Assembly: GCA_020883125.1 (NCBI GenBank)
Contig: JAHREW010000011.1
Location: 69,901 to 133,900 of the forward strand
DNA length: 64,000 nt
Reading direction: 5' to 3'
From: Microcoleus sp. CAWBG506
GTDB taxonomy: Bacteria; Cyanobacteriota; Cyanobacteriia; Cyanobacteriales; Microcoleaceae
Under the pieces are notes generated by a model. It ran no database searches and had not been told where the DNA came from. It saw only the letters and a list, made by a program, of their open reading frames with translations. The first letter of the stretch is position 1. Every line of letters starts with the position of its first letter. This document shows positions 20,101 to 26,930 of the stretch, one piece after another. The position numbers and the translations under genes are program-made.

Positions 20101-20975
20101 AATCCCCACAATTTGTCAATCAATTATTAGGATGTGTCAATCTCTACGGCATTGATTCATCAGACGCATCGGTAGTTTTGGAACTCCGCCAACTTCGCAG
20201 ACAATTGGCTGATTTTTGGCTAACTGTTGGGCCAGAAAAATTGGCAACTTTGTATCAAGGCGAAGTTCGCAAAGCATATCAAGCAATACTGGGATGTGGC
20301 TTGCAAACAGAACCAATGAGTGAAGCCGAACAGCAGTTTTTGCAGCAGTTGACTGAAATCAGCAAAGGGCTGGTGCATCCGCAAGCTATCAATGCTCTGT
20401 TAGGTGCGATGCTGTATTTTGTGCCTGGTAAAATGCGGATTCCCGATGCTAATACTCGTTTACCCAAGTGGTTGTTTGACGATTATGACCGGGTTTTTGA
20501 AAGTGCCTTTGCTCAAACAGAAAAAACTGTAGTCAAAGAAGACTATCTACCGCAGTTTTTGGCTCGATTAACTGGTGCTATCAATATTTATAAAATAGAC
20601 CAGACGGCTGAACCAGTGTTAGCCGATTTGCGGGAAATTCGCAAGCAAGTTGCTGATTTGTGGCTGAGTGTCTCTGAGGAACAACTGGAACTTTTGTACC
20701 GGAGCGATTTCGGTAAAGGTTATAAAGAAATTCTCGCTAGTGGGTTTATTAATGAGCAGTTGCATGAAACTGAACGTGCTGTTTTTAATTCGTTAGTTAC
20801 TGAGTTGAGTAAAGGGTTTGGAATGCCTAAAGCTGTGAATTATTTGTTAGCTGCGATGCTGTTTTGTCGCGCTGGACAGTTGCGGGTGGAGGATGCTAAT
20901 AGCTGTTTGCCTTCGTGGTTGTTGACGGATTATGAGCAGTTTGTTGAGGGTTCGATTCAGGTGGCTGTTGGGTGA
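14163..20975 (+). CDS. 2270-aa multidomain glycosyltransferase with SPINDLY-like GT41 domain
   Basis: An uninterrupted giant. Regions in order: GT9-like (about 1-420, LLGQLGSNGDCLHATTLARQ); GT2 (about 522-760, SVMIPTYNLKEKYLEQTLRS, ILHDDDLVKPGF); GT4 (about 845-1195, YEGFGLPILEAIACGCPVIA); a helical module (about 1231-1345); GT41/SPINDLY or HMW1C-like catalytic region (about 1385-1815, ADVYLDSYPYAGATSLIDPL); and three more copies of the helical module (about 1850-1962, 2004-2114, 2150-2265). GT41 enzymes add GlcNAc or glucose to Ser/Thr or Asn of proteins, so it may glycosylate a surface protein. Last gene of the operon, 27 bases after the SDR. Confidence 0.82.
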   Translation: MMKQLSQPASYPYTPMHKHYGFAFFNCQELLSYLPTAKNLKNSEPNCIITWFTTGEGEMLLQNNPDIDQVVVMEGSAKSLEAEIPRLQKERSWSGFFSAELLLNNSGQRILLGQLGSNGDCLHATTLARQIKHDYPNCHLTWAISSMCRSMIEGNPFVDEVWEFPARNWSEIVAAWYALEKEVQVRLSRGEFDEVFLTQVSPNNYQNYDGTTKGSLFRGYPKQITVPIQNILRLRSDEIERVQNFAEQHNLLKRSHVILFEYTSSSSQSFVKPEYALSVAQGLLSRLPDCTIILSSHIKISTGDTRIIDGSVLTLRENAELTKYCSLLIGCSSGVTQIALTDWAKPLPMIQLLLASTSVYASIAHDLEYSQQSSEQVLEMTACPIEQVVECAYTALIQGFSGARSRFNQQIPLHFDFYFTLIRQALLQKGEYLKAARSLLYTAERYGWHEQLKTFVKTELLTKTDPPQNIMLITDENYTQLLQQLISGSDSRQLALSHQNLTMKASYEFEFPTISPVSPSNKRPFWSVMIPTYNLKEKYLEQTLRSVIEQAPFPDEMQIEVVNDHPSQSVQAEIAAIIKKVAGDRIQFYRHSETNVGQTAIFNICIQQARGQWVHILHDDDLVKPGFYSSLRESIEKQLTIGAAFCRCVHVNEENAPLWLSPLERETPGILTDWLKKIAVYSWIAAASIVVKRSVYEELGGFCPQAGAAADWEMWKRIAVHYPMWYDPQILACTRMNSSSWTSRLFQAGENIAEARKAIEISQSYLPKDSGEELSNQARDHYAIEALKMAHSMIAKGEGNSAIAQIKEGLKCSTSAKVINLLPAVFLSSETAQKPSNTEAKPALKIIIDGVMFQIHKSGITRVWQSLITEWATQSFSQHILVLDRNGTFPKISGINYRQVPAYDYSNTEGDREMLQQICDEEQADLFVSTYYTTPRSTPSVFMAYDMIPEVMGANLANPMWTEKYHGIRHASAYIAISENTARDLVKCFPEISPESVTVAHCGIDKGFSPLTFVEVNQFKMKYGISKPYFLWVGDRIGFNGYKNAILFFKAFAQLDSKHDFEMVCIGGNSVLETELKAYTYDINFHLLKLSDNELKSAYSGAIALVQTSKYEGFGLPILEAIACGCPVIACKNSSIPEVAAQAALYVNSEDVEGLKKALIEVQKPEIRQSLISAGLKQAKNFSWSNMAKIVSDALIQAAGSKQQLPAIPTQSQASLSSIIEQYQKNSADLSALGNVRQARKQIAEIWLGLPPEQLASAYAGEAGKVHQSLLNSEIKYEPLTDTEETFVSELTAYIAKGFNEQKAINYLLAAMLYRRADQLHIKYDRAQIPNWFANDYLKFMFASPSLFQTVGDADNYYQFIQDWVNYIHSNIFKNPESQLWQNIALFFSQAANFIPLYFTTAKLRDIYTKRADIIEFALKIRGSSIDCIFPGRSPNRTKIRLGIINDHFTPQTETFATIPVFEHLNRDQFEIILYALNTNGHPLEKYCQSRADKLVTLPTDFASQVQTIRADDLDILFFGTNLTAVNKQLVSLAMHRLARVQTTSFCSPTTTGIRHMDYYIAGKFTVPDASYQEQYREQLAVMEGSGFCFKYATESEVATVKPTRPSLGISDKTTVFISGANFYKILPELRETWVKILAAVPDSILILYPFGPAWTRSYPATPFVNNLKAVCAKYGVNNNRLCFVKQLPSRADVKEFLQLADVYLDSYPYAGATSLIDPLQVGLPTVVVEGNALRFRQGAAMLRELQLPDLITNSEASYIQLAVTLGTNPELRQRYRQEIQQKMQGNPACFDSVAYSGAIAKLFQQLFHKWQTSHQAASRILQDSIPKVATLGDRLSHTLQLYQTNPSNTSAISELRQIRKEIAEFWLSVAVENLENTYKSNPGKNYKILLSSGFQHQPMREEEQRFLQQLIQISKGLVHPQAMNALLAAMLYFPPGTMRIPEARNRLPQWLIGDYEQVFEPETAVNAESSSDLLSQYIQSPQFVNQLLGCVNLYGIDSSDASVVLELRQLRRQLADFWLTVGPEKLATLYQGEVRKAYQAILGCGLQTEPMSEAEQQFLQQLTEISKGLVHPQAINALLGAMLYFVPGKMRIPDANTRLPKWLFDDYDRVFESAFAQTEKTVVKEDYLPQFLARLTGAINIYKIDQTAEPVLADLREIRKQVADLWLSVSEEQLELLYRSDFGKGYKEILASGFINEQLHETERAVFNSLVTELSKGFGMPKAVNYLLAAMLFCRAGQLRVEDANSCLPSWLLTDYEQFVEGSIQVAVG
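17858..18195 (+). other. Helical module copy 1 inside the giant glycosyltransferase
   Basis: Encodes NVRQARKQIAEIWLGLPPEQ, then an AINYLLAAMLYRRA core and an IPNWFANDYLKF tail. Copies 2-4 follow the catalytic region (about 19720-20049, 20180-20503, 20620-20953), each with the pattern LRxxRK-QIA-(D/E)xWL, then GK-Y, (A/P)xNxLLAAMLY and LPxWLxxDYE. Confidence 0.8.
19720..20953 (+). repeat. Three further tandem copies of the helical module
   Basis: Three units of about 110 residues separated by 40-residue linkers. Shared positions include ELRQIRKEIAEFWLSV, SKGLVHPQAMNALLAAMLY and RIPEARNRLPQWL, with clear divergence between copies. The order and degree of divergence point to old in-frame duplication. 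They resemble the N-terminal all-alpha region of HMW1C-like transferases in style only; I do not recognise a named domain. Confidence 0.8.
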
Positions 20976-21131
20976 AAAAGTTCGCTGTTTTTGAGATTTG
21001 GGATTGGTTGCTAATCTCAAATCTCTGGATTTAAACGAACCGCGAAGGCGCGAAGGACACGAAGGAAGAGTATGGAAGGGAAGAGAAGATAAAGGGTTGA
21101 GTAATTATTGTTCATATTCGTAGTAGTTCAA

Positions 21132-21290
21132 TTCAACACAAGTTCTGGCTGTTTAGTCTCAAACAAAGGACGTGTTACTTGACGCAATAACACTGTTTCT
21201 AAACTGCCTTCTATTACATTTTCTGCTTCTATTTCCAACTCGTCCCACAACAATCGCTCTCCTTGATTTGGCAGTTTACCCAAATGGTTA
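21132..21290 (-). pseudogene. Duplicated 3' fragment of the CNNM gene
   Basis: Nearly identical to the last 150-odd bases of the CNNM gene at 24491-25387, with shared blocks such as CACAAGTTCTGGCTGTT and CTCAAACAAAGGACGTGTTA and only a few substitutions. The frame is closed after the fragment, so it is not functional. It marks one edge of a rearranged block. Confidence 0.88.
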
Positions 21291-21305
21291 TTCTACAGAC
21301 ATTCT

Positions 21306-22511
21306 CTATTCCTCTGTTTCAATCAACTCTAAACCATTATTCCAGTTTCTGCTTAATTTTGAATTAGTAATTATAGTCTTCAAATCATTTTTTATGATTT
21401 CTCGGAAATTTGGAGTGTCTTGAATTCTAAGCTTCCAATCTTCTAGCCAAAATTCTTTAGGTAAACGTTTAATGATATCTAACACTTTTTGTTCGATTTC
21501 ATCACTTTCAAATATATCTAGTAAATCCATCTCCCAAAAATATAGCAATCGGTCAGTGATATACTCATTGAAAGCACTAATATTAGCCTTCGTCATAAAT
21601 TGATTATTTTTTCCAAAAAGCTCTGGATAATTTCCTTTCACCGCTCTCCAGGTTGCACAGAAAAACTCGATTAAGGAATCTTCATCATTTTCAAGCACTG
21701 TAAAAGACTTACGAATATATCGCATTGTTTGTTCTATAGCAGTAATTGGCACTAGCTGACTTTCTTGTATAATCTCTCTGTTATAAGACCAATCTAATAA
21801 ATTTTGAAATGGGCTTGATGGAGAATCATTGAGAGACCTAAGTATCAGTGGCTTATCACCATATTTCACGCGCGCTAGTACAAGTCGTTTCTCAAGTTCA
21901 TCTTCATTAAAATCAGCAATAATAGATTTGACATTTTCGGCTGAAACTCGTACAGCTTTATTATTGACTACAATAAACTGGAAAGCTTGTTCTTGACGAT
22001 TCGCATCTATTAAGCTAACAACAGTTATTGGTAAATCCTCTTTATCAAAATTAGACATACCATAAAGACGGTGCTGTCCGTCTACAATAAGTGCTGGTTT
22101 AGCATCCTCTTGTTCATTGCGTTCAAATGAAAACTCAATAATTCCCCAATCGAGTTGATTATCACAGCCATTCAATATGTTTAGAGGGTTTTTTAAGGAA
22201 TTCTTTGTTTTAATAATACCTTCGCTAATTTCTTTAATTAAAGATGTAAAATTGGCTTTGTCTGGATCAAAAGCTATAAGTATACTATTAGGAATTGTAT
22301 TGATTGGACTAGCCTCTATGAATTTTGTAACTGCACTAGCTCTAGCTTTTCTTAGTACACGCTGCGCTCCTTTTTTGACATCTTTTATTCGTCGAATTCC
22401 CAACCACTCTTTCAAATCTTTTGCGGGTGCATTAAAAACAAAAAAACGAGTTACCTTTTCATCTGTGCGCTGTGATATTAAACTGCCAAAATAACACCTG
22501 TGTTCAGTCAT
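21306..22511 (-). CDS. DGQHR domain protein (DndB-related)
   Basis: A 401-aa protein. The ParB-like DGQHR motif appears in ALIVDGQHRLYGMSNF (about residues 170-185), followed by QEQAFQFIVVNNKAVRVS, typical of the DGQHR family that includes DndB, the regulator of DNA phosphorothioation. The family contacts DNA and may have NTPase activity. I chose the ATG at 22511 because AAGGAGATAG precedes it at good spacing; a start 60 bases upstream would overlap the preceding gene. It begins 2 bases after the HNH gene, so the two are coupled. The base composition is AT-rich compared with its neighbours, suggesting transfer. No other dnd genes are present. Confidence 0.8.
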   Translation of the reverse strand: MTEHRCYFGSLISQRTDEKVTRFFVFNAPAKDLKEWLGIRRIKDVKKGAQRVLRKARASAVTKFIEASPINTIPNSILIAFDPDKANFTSLIKEISEGIIKTKNSLKNPLNILNGCDNQLDWGIIEFSFERNEQEDAKPALIVDGQHRLYGMSNFDKEDLPITVVSLIDANRQEQAFQFIVVNNKAVRVSAENVKSIIADFNEDELEKRLVLARVKYGDKPLILRSLNDSPSSPFQNLLDWSYNREIIQESQLVPITAIEQTMRYIRKSFTVLENDEDSLIEFFCATWRAVKGNYPELFGKNNQFMTKANISAFNEYITDRLLYFWEMDLLDIFESDEIEQKVLDIIKRLPKEFWLEDWKLRIQDTPNFREIIKNDLKTIITNSKLSRNWNNGLELIETEE

Positions 22512-22513
22512 TA

Positions 22514-23389
22514 CTATCTCCTTTGTGTGTGATGTCTTTCGCAAAAAATCTCTATATTTAAGAAATGCCAACTATCATTGGGGTTTTTTCGTGCAAATTT
22601 TAACTTTCCAGCATCGGCTGCTGATTGTCCACAAATAGAACACTTAAATTCTCTTTTAGCCCATAAAGCCAATTCATATTCCCTCTTCATCTCAGTCGAA
22701 AAGTGTTTATCTTTTTCATCACTTACGAGACATATCTTTTCATAATGAAAATCGCTAGCATCTATATGATCTGACTTTTTACCATTACAAGTTGAGCAAG
22801 CGACTTCAAGATTAAAATTATCACTTGCACCGCCCATTGTTTGCGGCCATTTATGCTCAACTTCGGCCAAGTTGTATGAGTTTTTTTTTCGGGTATCCAA
22901 GTCCTGTTCGTCGCCGTTGTATGAGTCTTTTTTTCTGGTATCAAAGTCCAGTTGGCTACCACAGATATAGCAAGCCTTATTATTTTTTTTGGCTCTCTTT
23001 CTTATGTTATGTTTAGTGCTGTCTGATACCTGTGCATTTCTCTTATCCAAACACTCACGAATTAAGACAATAATTCGTCCAATATGCTTTTCAGGAAAGT
23101 GCATATCCTCCTTGAGGAAAGCTCTCAAATCAGTTAGGAATTTTTCATCTCCTTTATTCTCTTTTTTACACTTCCTTTTAAAATAATCCGCAGTTACTAT
23201 CAGTCGTCGCAATACATAGTTGATGGTGCTGTTGTAGACTAAATCTATCAATTCTCTATCAGCTTGTAAGATATAATCAATTCTCGAAATAAAGGAGTCA
23301 TCTTTTACATCAGCAGGGAAGACTTCTTTTAGAAATTCCCTTAGTTGTTGTCCTGGGCTAATATTATTTTCATCCATACTCTTTTGCAT
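22514..23389 (-). CDS. HNH endonuclease domain protein
   Basis: A 291-aa protein with an N-terminal helical region (about 1-125), a CxxC (KACYICGSQLDF, about 143), the HNH core VEHKWPQTMGGASDNFNLEV (about 176-195) and CSTCNGKKSDH, and a second zinc-finger-like region near the end (FKCSICGQSAAD, CERHH). An internal 14-residue tandem duplication (DTRKKDSYN, then DTRKKNSYN) lies between the first CxxC and the HNH His. It is upstream of and coupled to the DGQHR gene. A DNA-cleaving effector of a defence module is plausible but unproven. Confidence 0.8.
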   Translation of the reverse strand: MQKSMDENNISPGQQLREFLKEVFPADVKDDSFISRIDYILQADRELIDLVYNSTINYVLRRLIVTADYFKRKCKKENKGDEKFLTDLRAFLKEDMHFPEKHIGRIIVLIRECLDKRNAQVSDSTKHNIRKRAKKNNKACYICGSQLDFDTRKKDSYNGDEQDLDTRKKNSYNLAEVEHKWPQTMGGASDNFNLEVACSTCNGKKSDHIDASDFHYEKICLVSDEKDKHFSTEMKREYELALWAKREFKCSICGQSAADAGKLKFARKNPNDSWHFLNIEIFCERHHTQRR

Positions 23390-23579
23390 CGGCTAACTGT
23401 TTTTGGATTTTCTCTTAAAATCAGATGAATAATCATTGCTTTTAATCGTAATACTTTCTTTTTTTTGCTGGGCTGATTAGCTTCTCTATTTTAATACGAT
23501 ATGCTAGTTTTTTTTTGCTATCATCAATTATCACACTTTTCCTGCATTACTACATCGCTTTTTAATATTTCTTAACTAC

Positions 23580-23745
23580 TATGATCGCTCTAGCAGTTCA
23601 ATTTTCCCTTGTAGAACATTAGCCCAAAGCGTTTTGAGAATATCCACCTAATCAAATATACTGTATGCAGCAGATTTTTGTTACATTGTCCCACTGAGCC
23701 ACCAATTATAACGTAACACTGTTTTAGCCCGATCGCCAAACGGAG
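23580..23745 (-). pseudogene. Truncated duplicate of the antitoxin gene start and its upstream region
   Basis: The minus strand reads LKTLWANVLQGKIELLERS then a stop, matching LKTLWATVRQGKIELLELS of the antitoxin at 24169-24363. The start ATG has become ATA. The matching upstream sequence continues to about 23745 (CACTGTTTTAGCCCGATCGCC is shared in part). It is a dead fragment. Confidence 0.85.
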
Positions 23746-23855
23746 AGTGGCTGGCAATTTTTCGGGGAGAAGACGGACAAGCTGTGGCATTGCGCAAGCG
23801 CTCTTCTTCTCCGAATCCCGATGAATAGGAGATATTGTAGTAGTGCATAGCTGCA

Positions 23856-24194
23856 CTAAAAGCCTAACCAACCTTTGAGAGATTGCTCCAATCGCTCAGC
23901 ATCAGAATCTGCTAATTGACCAATCGTCATTACAACCAAGCTTTGATGTACTGTATACAAACCTCGCTTGACTGCTGTAGCCACATTTAACCCTGCTGTT
24001 GACCATTCAGCGAGCACGAACTCACCCTCAAATAAGGATGTAGTTTTGCTTGTCAATGGCACAATCATAATGTCTTGAGATACGTGTGGCGTACTCACAA
24101 TAATTGCTGGTCTTGCCTTAGAATTAGACAAGTCTGAAAAGGGATATCTAACCAAAATTATGTCATTTTTAGAGGAGCTGGGGATAGACATCAT
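23856..24194 (-). CDS. PemK/MazF family toxin
   Basis: A 112-aa member of the MazF/PemK endoribonuclease fold: NDIILVRYPFSDLSNSKARP (residues 9-28) with the family's RP and later PLTSKT (about 46), then AVKRGLYTVHQSLVV (about 74-88). It would cut mRNA and inhibit growth unless bound by the antitoxin. Its start overlaps the end of the antitoxin gene by 26 bases. Length is complete and no in-frame stop is seen, unlike the relative at 57340-57675. Confidence 0.87.
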   Translation of the reverse strand: MMSIPSSSKNDIILVRYPFSDLSNSKARPAIIVSTPHVSQDIMIVPLTSKTTSLFEGEFVLAEWSTAGLNVATAVKRGLYTVHQSLVVMTIGQLADSDAERLEQSLKGWLGF

Positions 24195-24363
24195 CCTCAG
24201 TATTGTCCCAAACTGTATCTAGTGATGTTTGACTGGCTTGAAGCCAAAACTCACCTTCTTCATCAGGTAAGAGTGTTACCAATACTTTTGCCCCTTCGGG
24301 TAACTCTGATAACTCTAGCAATTCAATTTTCCCTTGTCGAACAGTAGCCCAAAGGGTTTTCAG
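24169..24363 (-). CDS. Antitoxin partner of the PemK/MazF toxin
   Basis: A 64-aa acidic protein from the ATG at 24363, chosen because GAGGTGG lies just upstream; a longer frame to 24399 exists. The N-terminal half (KTLWATVRQGKIELLELSEL) looks like a swapped-hairpin DNA-binding antitoxin, and the C-terminal half (SLDTVWDNTEDDVYPQLL) would wrap the toxin. It overlaps the toxin gene by 26 bases and is probably autoregulated with it. Confidence 0.8.
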   Translation of the reverse strand: MKTLWATVRQGKIELLELSELPEGAKVLVTLLPDEEGEFWLQASQTSLDTVWDNTEDDVYPQLL

Positions 24364-24490
24364 CATATCCACCTCATAAACTAACTGTGCTTTATGCAAT
24401 TTGCAGGTTTCTGGTAGGTTGTCGCACTGAGCGACTAATTACAACCTAACACTGTTTTAGCCCGATCGCCCAACGGGGAGTAAATCTAAG

Positions 24491-25387
24491 TTATTGCAAC
24501 ACAAGTTCTGGCTGTTGAGTCTCAAACAAAGGACGTGTTACCTGACGGATCAGCACTGTTTCTAAACTGCCTTCTATTACATTTTCTGCTTCTATTTCTA
24601 ACTCGTCCCACAACAATCGCTCTCCTTGATTTGGGAGTTTACCCAAATGGTGAATCATGAATCCAGCTATGGTTTGATAAGCGTCGCTAATTGGTAGTTT
24701 TAATCCCAGTTGTTTGTTGAGTTTTGTCACTTCCCATCCCCCAGAAATCAGTGCTGAATGTGCGTCTTTTTGGACGATAGTTGCCTGGGAAGGTGATAGG
24801 AGAGGTGGAGACTGATGGCGGGTAATTCCACCTGTCAGCAGTCGTACATTAGTGTTGAGAATTGCCAGCAGCGGCCACAGCACGTTGGAGCAGATTTTCA
24901 GGGGACGGATCAGTAGTAAAGCGGTGCGTTCAGGGGCGTGGGATGCTAATACTTTGGGGATGAGTTCTCCTAAGACTATCTCTATGTATGTTACTAAGAT
25001 GAAAGCTACTGGAACTGCGATCGCATGAGCCGTCAGCATCGCGGGCAAATGACCTAGAGGCAATTTGTCAATCCACGGTTCGATCCAATGTACCGTCGCT
25101 CCCTCACCCAGCCAACCTAACAACAAACTCCCTGCTGTTGTACCGGTTTGGGTGACGGATAGGTAATGCGGGATGTCGTTTTGAGCTTGGTGGACGAGGG
25201 CGGCGGTTTTGGCGATTTTTGGAGAGTCGGACAACTGGGAGAGTTGGCGGATTTGATGTCTGTCTGCTGATACTAATGCTAGTTCTGATGCCACAAAAAA
25301 GGCGATTAAAAGTGTTAATCCCAGCAACATTGCTAGTCTCAGCAGTGTTGCGGCGACTTCTATTTCTAGGGAAGTAATGTTGTTCAA
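24491..25387 (-). CDS. CNNM (DUF21) membrane protein lacking CBS domains
   Basis: A 298-aa protein related to CorC/HlyC-type hemolysin-like Mg2+/Co2+ transporters. Residues about 12-195 form the DUF21/CNNM membrane domain (LLIAFFVASELALVSADRHQ, EIVLGELIPKVLASHAPERT). Residues about 215-290 form the CorC_HlyC transporter-associated domain (SALISGGWEVTKLN, TIAGFMIHHLGKLPNQGERL). The CBS pair normally between them, about 120 residues, is absent with the frame kept. Transport function may be altered. A fragment of its 3' end is duplicated at 21132-21290. Confidence 0.85.
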   Translation of the reverse strand: MNNITSLEIEVAATLLRLAMLLGLTLLIAFFVASELALVSADRHQIRQLSQLSDSPKIAKTAALVHQAQNDIPHYLSVTQTGTTAGSLLLGWLGEGATVHWIEPWIDKLPLGHLPAMLTAHAIAVPVAFILVTYIEIVLGELIPKVLASHAPERTALLLIRPLKICSNVLWPLLAILNTNVRLLTGGITRHQSPPLLSPSQATIVQKDAHSALISGGWEVTKLNKQLGLKLPISDAYQTIAGFMIHHLGKLPNQGERLLWDELEIEAENVIEGSLETVLIRQVTRPLFETQQPELVLQ

Positions 25388-25684
25388 GATAGATATCTAA
25401 TATGATAGATATTTTAGGTTAATTATTTTATTTTAGCTTGTGATTTAGATAGGTTTATCACCACACATTTCGGATATCCGCACTACCCGTATTCGTAAGT
25501 GTACAATGTACATCTTGCCCGTAGAACTTGTCAACTTTTTCTCTTCTCTTCCTTCGCGCCCTTTGCGTCTTCGCGGTTCGTTCAAAACAAATAAAAAAGG
25601 TAATTAACTGATCCATAAATCTATCTTGTGGCCGATGCTAAAAAACTCTTGACTTCGTAAAATCTGCTTGTTAACAACAAGTAA
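25388..25684. other. Intergenic region between divergent CNNM and YihY genes
   Basis: It contains a short pyrimidine-rich repeat near 25535-25585 ending CGCGGTTCGTTCAAA, whose inverted relative is near 21030-21080. No ORF or clear promoter was identified. Confidence 0.4.
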
Positions 25685-26617
25685 ATGAGACTACATATCG
25701 TGAACTTAAAAACAGTCTTATCGCTACTCAAACAAACTTTTACGGAATGGCAAGAAGATAAAGCGCCAACCCTAGCAGCAGCCCTAGCGTATTACACGGT
25801 GTTTTCTCTCGCCCCGCTGCTAATTATCGTAATTGCGATCGCGGGTTTAGTCTTTGGTGCCGACGCAGCCCAAGGGCAAATCGTCGCCCAACTCCAAAGT
25901 TTAATCGGCAAAGATGGTGCCCAAACAGTCCAAGACTTGATCGTCAAAGCCTCCGAACCTAAATCGGGCATGATTGCTACCTTAGTCGGGGTTGCTACAC
26001 TTTTGTGGGGCGCTTCCAACGTTTTTACTAATCTTAAAGAAGCCCTAAATACTATTTGGAATGTTAAACCAGCCCCCGGACGAGGCATCTGGGGATTCTT
26101 GCAAGACCGCGTATTGTCTTTTGCCATGATTTTAGGCATAGGGTTTTTATTGCTAGTCTCTTTGGTAATTAGCGCTCTTTTAGCAGCAGTCAGCTATTGG
26201 TTGAACGGGTTGCTACACTTACCAGTCGGTATTTGGCAGATTGTGGACTTTGCTATTTCTTTTGGTGTAGTCACGCTGTTGTTTGCCTTAATTTACAAAC
26301 TATTGCCCGATGTCGATCTTGCTTGGAACGATGTTTGGATCGGCTCCGCTATCACCTCCGTGTTGTTTACGATCGGCAAATCCCTAATTGGAATTTACCT
26401 CGGAGGTAGCGGTGTCGCCTCTACCTACGGTGCTGCTGGCTCCTTCGTGATTATCTTACTTTGGATCAATTATTCGGCTCAGATACTATTTTTAGGTGCT
26501 GAGTTTACTCAAGTTTGGGCTAACCGCTACGGTTCGCTGATGCAGGCAAAACGCCAGCATTTGCTCAACAACCAAGATCGAGAATCCTCGCCACACTCTG
26601 AGCGCAAGAGGTCTTAA
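25685..26617 (+). CDS. YihY/BrkB family inner-membrane protein
   Basis: A 310-aa protein with about six membrane helices. Family marks are LAYYTVFSLAPLLIIVIAIA (about 34-53), LWGASNVFTNLKEALNTIWN (about 107-126), and SVLFTIGKSLIGIYLGGSGV with YGAAGSFVIILLWINYSAQI (about 228-268). The family was once annotated as RNase BN; the real role is unknown. The C-terminus is basic and cytoplasmic. Confidence 0.92.
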   Translation: MRLHIVNLKTVLSLLKQTFTEWQEDKAPTLAAALAYYTVFSLAPLLIIVIAIAGLVFGADAAQGQIVAQLQSLIGKDGAQTVQDLIVKASEPKSGMIATLVGVATLLWGASNVFTNLKEALNTIWNVKPAPGRGIWGFLQDRVLSFAMILGIGFLLLVSLVISALLAAVSYWLNGLLHLPVGIWQIVDFAISFGVVTLLFALIYKLLPDVDLAWNDVWIGSAITSVLFTIGKSLIGIYLGGSGVASTYGAAGSFVIILLWINYSAQILFLGAEFTQVWANRYGSLMQAKRQHLLNNQDRESSPHSERKRS

Positions 26618-26930
26618 TTCTTAATATGAGATCCGAAAAAAAGCGATCGATGGCTACCTTTAAACCGATGTCAGTTGGGACAGTCTGGCTTTGGTCATCA
26701 CTAAATTTTCGACTCAATGCGATCGCCAAATTTACTAATAAACTTGACCTAACGAACACTTAGTAGTATCACTGGATCTGGTTGAAGCCTGTTTATCTTG
26801 ATCCCTGTCCCTACTCTTGGGTGATGACGGAAAAATTTGAGGTTTTCGTCAGTCCCAATTTCCACTGCCGAACCAATCCCCAATCCATTGACAGGGATTT
26901 TTCAACCAGAACTGATATCAGGAGGTACTT
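26618..26930. other. 313-base intergenic region before the lysozyme fusion
   Basis: No convincing gene. It ends with the strong ribosome site AGGAGGT at 26921-26927, which supports the TTG start of the next gene. Confidence 0.45.

Noticed and set aside
23590-23871. 93-aa minus-strand ORF next to the toxin gene
   Set aside because: It runs in a different frame over the antitoxin relic (LKTLWANVLQGKIELLERS) and has no family features.
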